Source: Pannonibacter phragmitetus DSM 14782 (GTDB lineage Bacteria; Pseudomonadota; Alphaproteobacteria; Rhizobiales; Stappiaceae). From it: DNA of 64,000 nt. A model generated the notes under the pieces. The model saw only the letters and a program-made list of their open reading frames with translations, was not told where the DNA came from and searched no databases. Location: positions 1 through 64,000 of the forward strand of contig NZ_KB908218.1 in NCBI RefSeq assembly GCF_000382365.1. Direction: 5' to 3'. Positions 59,846-64,000 of the stretch are shown piece by piece (positions within the stretch are counted from its first letter, which is position 1; the number at the start of each line of letters is the position of its first letter). The position numbers and the translations under genes were made by a program.

Positions 59846-62233
59846 CTATGTCCGGGAGGGCAGATTTTCCAATGCCTCTTCAACGGCTTCGCGGGAAAGC
59901 GGTTTTGTGAGGAAACCGGCGACACCGCTCGCCCTTGCCCGGTCGCGGGCAGCCGGCATCACGTCCGCCGTGACGACCAGCACCGGCACATGCGGGCGCC
60001 CGCGGGCGGTTTCGATCTCGCGGATCTGCGCCATGGCATCCAGCCCGTCGAGCCCCGGCATGTGCAGGTCCATCAGGATGGCATCGAAACTCTGTTCGCT
60101 GGCCGCACGCCAGGCTTCCAGACCATCGGGCACCACCGTCACCTCATGGCCGAGCTTGCGCAGCAGCGCTTCGCCCAGAAGGCGGTTGATATCGTTATCC
60201 TCCGCCAGCAGCAGCCGCAGCGGCCGGGCCGGGGCAAGCCGGTGCGGCGCGCCGGGAATGCGCTCGGGCGGCAGGTCTACGGCCGCTTCCCAGGCGAGCG
60301 TTTCACCGCCTTCGCCCATGAGGCTGGCAATGATGCGCCGGAGCGTGCGCCCGCGCACGGGCCGCACCAGATAGGCGGAGAAGCCCGCCTCGCGCAGCCG
60401 GTCCAGCCGGTCCCGCTCCGGCGGGGTCACGAGAACAATGGCCGGCGCGGCGCAGCCCGCTGCCCGGGCCGTGGCCAGCCAGCCCGCGCCATCGGCCACC
60501 GCGCCATGTTCCAGCAGCACGAGATCCGCATGGGGCAGGGCGTCGGCCAGCGTGTCGTCCCCCGGCTGCACAAGCTGCGCCCTGGCGCCATGGGTGATGA
60601 ACTGCAGCGCCAGCGCTTCACCCTCGATCACGCCCTGTGACACGATCACAACGCGCCGGCCTGTCAGGCATTCAAGACCGGCATGACCGGCAGCATCGGG
60701 AGCTTCGGGCAGCGGCAAACAGATGCGGAAGACGGCGCCCTTGCCCTCCTCGGCCAGTGCCTCGACCGTGCCTTCCATCAGCCCCACGAGGCGGCGGACG
60801 ATGGCAAGACCAAGCCCCGTGCCGCCGTAGCGGCGGGCAGGGCCATGGTCCACCTGCTCGAACTCGCCGAACAGCCGTTCGGCATCGGCTGCCGAGAAGC
60901 CAATGCCGGTGTCCCGCACTTCCAGCGTCAGCAGGCTGCCGCTGCCCTGCGGCGTGATGGCAAGGCTGATGAGGACGCCGCCCTCTTCGGTGAACTTGAT
61001 GCCGTTTCCGGCCAGATTGAACAGGATCTGCCGCAGCCGGTTGGCATCGGCCGTGACGATACGGGGAATTGCCGGGTCGGCGGTGAAGCCGATCTCCAGC
61101 CCCTTGGCATGGGCACGCGGCGCCAGCAGCTCCACCACATGTTCGGCAAGGCTTTCGAGGTCCACCGGTCCCGGCTGGATCGTCAGTTTGCCGGCTTCGG
61201 CGCGGGAAAAGTCCAGCAGCTCGTCGATCAGCAGCAGCAGCGTTTCGCCGGAGGTTTCCAGCGCCCGCACATAGGCTCTCTGCTCATGGGTGAGATGCGT
61301 ATCCGACAGGAGCGCCGCCATGCCCAGAATGCCGTTGAGCGGCGTGCGCACCTCGTGGCTGACGGTGGCCAGAAAGCGGGACTTGGCCTCGCTGGCGCTT
61401 TCCGCATTCTGGCGGGCGGCCAGAAGCTCCTCTTCCATCTTGCGCCGCGCGGTGACGTCACGCAGCACGGTCTGCAGCACCGGCGTTCCGCGCGGCCCTT
61501 CGCGCACGGTCACGTCGATGCGGGAGAACCAGCGCGGGCCTTCGCGGGTGTCGAGCAGGATGTCCCCAAAGACGCCGGTGGCTTCGGCGCTGAGCAGGTC
61601 CTGCGGCGTATCCGCCAGCGGCAGCTCCAGCTTTTCGCCGGGACGCGGGCTCTGTTCCGGCCAGAACAGGCTTCCGGCCGCCGGATTGGCATAGATGACG
61701 TTTTCTTCCATGTCGCGGCGGATGACCACATCGCCCAGCGCATGGAGAATGCTGGCATGGCGCTCGTCGGATTCGCGCAGCTCCCAGGCGGCATCCTCCA
61801 GCTCTTCGATGCGCTGGTTCAACCGGTGGGTCTCCACTGCTGCGGTGCCGAGTGCGGTCTGCAGGCGGTGGCGGTCATCATGAATGACACAGGCGATGGC
61901 AAGCCCGCCTGCGGCAAAACCGAGAACCAGCGCCAGAAGCCGCTCGTGAGGCCCGCCGCCGAGCAGCAAAAAGGCAGCAATCAGCGCCAGAATGCCGATA
62001 CCGGCGGCCAATGTGAGAACCCGTTCGTGACCGAACCGGCGCCCGGCGCGGGTCAGTAAACCGGGCTCATCCGGCGCAGATCCGGGCTGACCGGCCTTGC
62101 CCTTCGGCGGACGCTTTGCGTCTTTCGGACTTTGCGGGCGCTTCTGCCCCTCCGGGCCGTCCGGCTGCTGTGCCTTAAGGCCCGTTTCCGCTTCAGCCTT
62201 GCTGCCGTTTCCGTCTGCAGATTGCGGTCGCAT
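59846..62233 (-). CDS. Hybrid sensor histidine kinase with PAS and two receiver-like domains
   Basis: From ATG 62233 the protein has 795 residues. A polar Lys/Pro/Gln-rich N-terminus is followed by two membrane helices (about 65-110) and a coiled coil. A PAS domain covers about 140-260, and a HisKA domain contains SRFLATVSHEVRTPLNGILG. The ATPase has N-box LRQILFNLAGNGIKFTEEGG, then VRDTGIGF and YGGTGLGLAIVRRL. A degenerate receiver covers about 500-620, whose acidic site reads ADLVLLEHGA without the usual Asp context. A C-terminal true receiver has LLLAEDNDINRLLGEALLRK, Asp in ILMDLHMPGLDG, and Lys in GFLTKPLS. The second receiver likely relays phosphate. The signal is unknown. Confidence 0.87.
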   Translation of the reverse strand: MRPQSADGNGSKAEAETGLKAQQPDGPEGQKRPQSPKDAKRPPKGKAGQPGSAPDEPGLLTRAGRRFGHERVLTLAAGIGILALIAAFLLLGGGPHERLLALVLGFAAGGLAIACVIHDDRHRLQTALGTAAVETHRLNQRIEELEDAAWELRESDERHASILHALGDVVIRRDMEENVIYANPAAGSLFWPEQSPRPGEKLELPLADTPQDLLSAEATGVFGDILLDTREGPRWFSRIDVTVREGPRGTPVLQTVLRDVTARRKMEEELLAARQNAESASEAKSRFLATVSHEVRTPLNGILGMAALLSDTHLTHEQRAYVRALETSGETLLLLIDELLDFSRAEAGKLTIQPGPVDLESLAEHVVELLAPRAHAKGLEIGFTADPAIPRIVTADANRLRQILFNLAGNGIKFTEEGGVLISLAITPQGSGSLLTLEVRDTGIGFSAADAERLFGEFEQVDHGPARRYGGTGLGLAIVRRLVGLMEGTVEALAEEGKGAVFRICLPLPEAPDAAGHAGLECLTGRRVVIVSQGVIEGEALALQFITHGARAQLVQPGDDTLADALPHADLVLLEHGAVADGAGWLATARAAGCAAPAIVLVTPPERDRLDRLREAGFSAYLVRPVRGRTLRRIIASLMGEGGETLAWEAAVDLPPERIPGAPHRLAPARPLRLLLAEDNDINRLLGEALLRKLGHEVTVVPDGLEAWRAASEQSFDAILMDLHMPGLDGLDAMAQIREIETARGRPHVPVLVVTADVMPAARDRARASGVAGFLTKPLSREAVEEALENLPSRT

Positions 62234-62374
62234 GCCCTGTCCCCAGCGGCCTGCGCGGCAGGCCTGATCCTGATGAAGGCCCGACAAGGTTCTGCGGGCA
62301 CAGCCGGAAACAAGCTTGCAGTCCAATCCCTTGAAAAAGCCTTTCGAATTTTAGGCTTTTCCGGTTTGTACAGG

Positions 62375-63286
62375 TCAGCCTCCCATGCTGGTGATCCCGG
62401 CTTCCCAGCCGAGGATGGCGCGTTTGCGCGTCAGGCCCCAGTGATAGCCGCAAAGCCCGCCGGTGCGTCCCAGCACCCGGTGGCAGGGCACCACAAAGGA
62501 AATCGGGTTGCGGCCCACGGCCGAGCCCACCGCCCGCGCCGCGCTGGGTTTGCCGAGGCTGCGGGCAATGTCGGAATAGGTGGTCGCCTTGCCCATGGGG
62601 ATCTTCAGCAGCGTGCGCCAGACGCGGATTTCAAAATCGCTACCGATGAAAATGACCTTGAGCGGCGTTTCCTCAGACCAGCTGGCCGGATCGAACACCC
62701 GCGCCGCATAGGGCGCTGTTGCCACGTCATCCTCCACGAAGACGGCCGCAGGCCAGCGGCCGGACATGTCGGCAAAGGCCGTGGCTTCCTCGCCCTCATC
62801 GGCGAAAGCGAGACCGGCAAGGCCCCGGTCGGTTGCCATGATCAGCACCTGGCCGAAAGGGCAGGGATGAAAGCCGTAGCGGATGGTGAGGCCCGCTCCA
62901 CGGTTGCGGTAGTCGCCCGGCGTCATCGCTTCGTGGGTGACGAAGAGATCATGCAGCCGCCCCGGCCCGGACAGCCCCACCTCATAGGAGGTCTCCAGAA
63001 TGCTGGCTGCATCGCGCAGAAGCTCGCGGGCATGATCCAGCGTGATCGCCTGCAGGAATTGCTTGGGCGTCAGCCCGGCCCAGCGCGAGAACACCCGCTG
63101 CAGCTGGATCGGCTGCAGCCCGGCCTCGCGGGCAAGGTCTTCCAGCGCCGGCTGGTCCCGCCAGGTATCGGAAATGCGCTCCAGCGTCTGGCGGACGATG
63201 GCATAGTCACGCGCGGCCGCCTCCCCCGTTTCGGGAACGGCGGCCGCCTCGCGTCCGGCAAGGTTCAGGTCGAAAAGCTGGGTCAT
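62375..63286 (-). CDS. AraC-type regulator fused to O6-methylguanine-DNA methyltransferase (Ada-like)
   Basis: Residues about 25-130 form an AraC helix-turn-helix pair (LEDLAREAGLQPIQLQRVFS then RWAGLTPKQFLQAITLDHAR). Residues about 135-303 are an Ogt domain with ready-to-accept Cys in NPISFVVPCHRVLGRTGGLC, and KATTYSDIARSLGKPSAARA. The N-terminal zinc-binding Ada domain of E. coli Ada is missing. It therefore repairs O6-methylguanine but cannot sense methylphosphotriesters in the classical way. Such two-domain proteins are common in alphaproteobacteria. Confidence 0.9.
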   Translation of the reverse strand: MTQLFDLNLAGREAAAVPETGEAAARDYAIVRQTLERISDTWRDQPALEDLAREAGLQPIQLQRVFSRWAGLTPKQFLQAITLDHARELLRDAASILETSYEVGLSGPGRLHDLFVTHEAMTPGDYRNRGAGLTIRYGFHPCPFGQVLIMATDRGLAGLAFADEGEEATAFADMSGRWPAAVFVEDDVATAPYAARVFDPASWSEETPLKVIFIGSDFEIRVWRTLLKIPMGKATTYSDIARSLGKPSAARAVGSAVGRNPISFVVPCHRVLGRTGGLCGYHWGLTRKRAILGWEAGITSMGG

Positions 63287-63364
63287 GGCAACGGCAGGTC
63301 CGGTGATTGTCAGATCCTGACCCTAACCCCGGCCCTGCGGCCGCGCCACCCGATAAGCGAGCCC

Positions 63365-64000
63365 TCAGCCCGCCTTGCGGAAACGGGCCGTGCGCGTGTC
63401 GGCCACATAGAGCTTTGCCCGCTCCCCCGCTTCTGCCGCCAGGTCCGCGACCGACTGGTGGATGAAACGGGCGGTTTCATCGCTCATCAGATAGCTGAAG
63501 TTGAGCCGCGTCCAGCCGGGCTTCTCGATCTCGTCCCCCGCCTGGATCGAGGCGCGCAGGCCTTCCGAGCGCGCCTGAGAGATGCCCAGCAGCCGGTGCG
63601 CATAGGGCCCGGCGCAGGCGCAGCCGCCACGGGCCTGGATGCCGTGAAAATCGGACAGCATGCGGGTGAACAGCTGCGGATGCACCAGAGCGCCGTGGCC
63701 GTCTTCCACCTGAAAGGCGAAGATGGGCAGCCGGTCCCGCTGATCCGCCGCCAGAATGCGCAAGGCGGGATGCCCGTCCCAGGCGGCGAAGGCCATGCGG
63801 GCCAGCGCCTTGTCACGGGCAAGGATGAAATCGCAGCCCACCGCATCCTTCACCGCAAAGGCGAGGCCCGCGCGGATATCGCCCAGCACATTCGGCGTGC
63901 CCGCTTCCTCGCGCGCGGCCAGCGAAGCCGAATAGTCATGCCCCCAGGGCGAGACGAAGGACACCGTGCCGCCGCCCGGCCATGTGGGCTTATTGGCGCG
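63365..64000 (-). CDS. Class V aminotransferase / cysteine desulfurase-like protein (C-terminal part)
   Basis: The frame is open to the right edge and ends at 63365, giving 211 visible residues. They begin RANKPTWPGGGTVSFVSPWG then HDYSASLAAREEAGTPNVLG. Next comes DIRAGLAFAVKDAVG, typical of class V aminotransferases just after the PLP lysine. The C-terminal domain has FTRMLSDFHGIQARGGCACA then GPYAHRLLGISQ and a late WTRLNFSYLMSDET. The GGCACAGP segment resembles the mobile Cys loop of SufS/Csd-like proteins. The N-terminal half and PLP lysine lie outside the window, so the activity is uncertain. Confidence 0.78.
   Translation of the reverse strand, partial: RANKPTWPGGGTVSFVSPWGHDYSASLAAREEAGTPNVLGDIRAGLAFAVKDAVGCDFILARDKALARMAFAAWDGHPALRILAADQRDRLPIFAFQVEDGHGALVHPQLFTRMLSDFHGIQARGGCACAGPYAHRLLGISQARSEGLRASIQAGDEIEKPGWTRLNFSYLMSDETARFIHQSVADLAAEAGERAKLYVADTRTARFRKAG

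Overview
The window is about 64 kb of mostly GC-rich alphaproteobacterial chromosome. Four things point to the Hyphomicrobiales (Rhizobiales), perhaps a Stappiaceae-type marine or soil bacterium: the hisB-DUF2628-hisH-hisA-hisF-hisE-coaA order, a PhyR/NepR/EcfG stress locus, ActS/ActR (RegB/RegA) redox regulators, and an OlsB ornithine-lipid acyltransferase. The genus is a guess from gene content only.

Layout. Positions 1-6217 are the right end of an integrated genomic island: the N-terminus of a large VCBS/cadherin-repeat protein, a type I secretion ABC transporter and its HlyD adaptor, a divergent pair of ribbon-helix-helix regulators, an excisionase-like protein and a tyrosine integrase. 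It ends in a truncated 3' copy of tRNA-Arg(CCG), the attR site. The intact tRNA and left boundary lie beyond position 1. Next come a YjhX/YjhQ-like toxin and acetyltransferase pair, a second acetyltransferase, and a TPP-riboswitch-led thiOSGE operon. Positions 10.8-15.8 kb carry two HWE-type sensor kinases, a DUF1328 peptide, and phyR divergent from nepR-ecfG with mirror-image EcfG promoters. They are followed by a lipid kinase, YqjD/YqjE-like membrane proteins and a PRC-barrel envelope protein with its own EcfG-type promoter.

Positions 19-31.1 kb form a complete hydroxamate-citrate siderophore locus of aerobactin type: exporter, lysine monooxygenase, two NIS synthetases, acetyltransferase, TonB receptor, RhtX importer and ferric-siderophore reductase. 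Candidate iron-responsive operators (TGA-N9-TCA) precede both the biosynthetic operon and the receptor. cysK follows, then an acquired Eco29kI-like GIY-YIG restriction endonuclease with a C5 methyltransferase, then dut, a DODA-type dioxygenase, two families of palindromic repeats, pyrF and the his operon to coaA.

Positions 42.5-64 kb hold a periplasmic protein combining VHL-beta-like and MliC-like domains, actR/actS, secB, a MoeB/ThiF enzyme, hrcA divergent from rph-rdgB-hemW, and an AT-richer structured gap with a small HTH protein. After the gap come an intracellular PHB depolymerase with an added helix-hairpin-helix tail, a DUF2852 protein, a YgjP-type metallopeptidase, a class A penicillin-binding protein, olsB, a hybrid histidine kinase, an AraC-Ogt fusion, and the C-terminal part of a class V aminotransferase cut by the right edge.

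The best candidates for undescribed biology are the VHL-MliC protein, the island repressor pair with its shared split operator, the PhaZ-HhH fusion, and the structured intergenic region after hemW. No CRISPR array, rRNA operon, complete tRNA or insertion sequence was seen.
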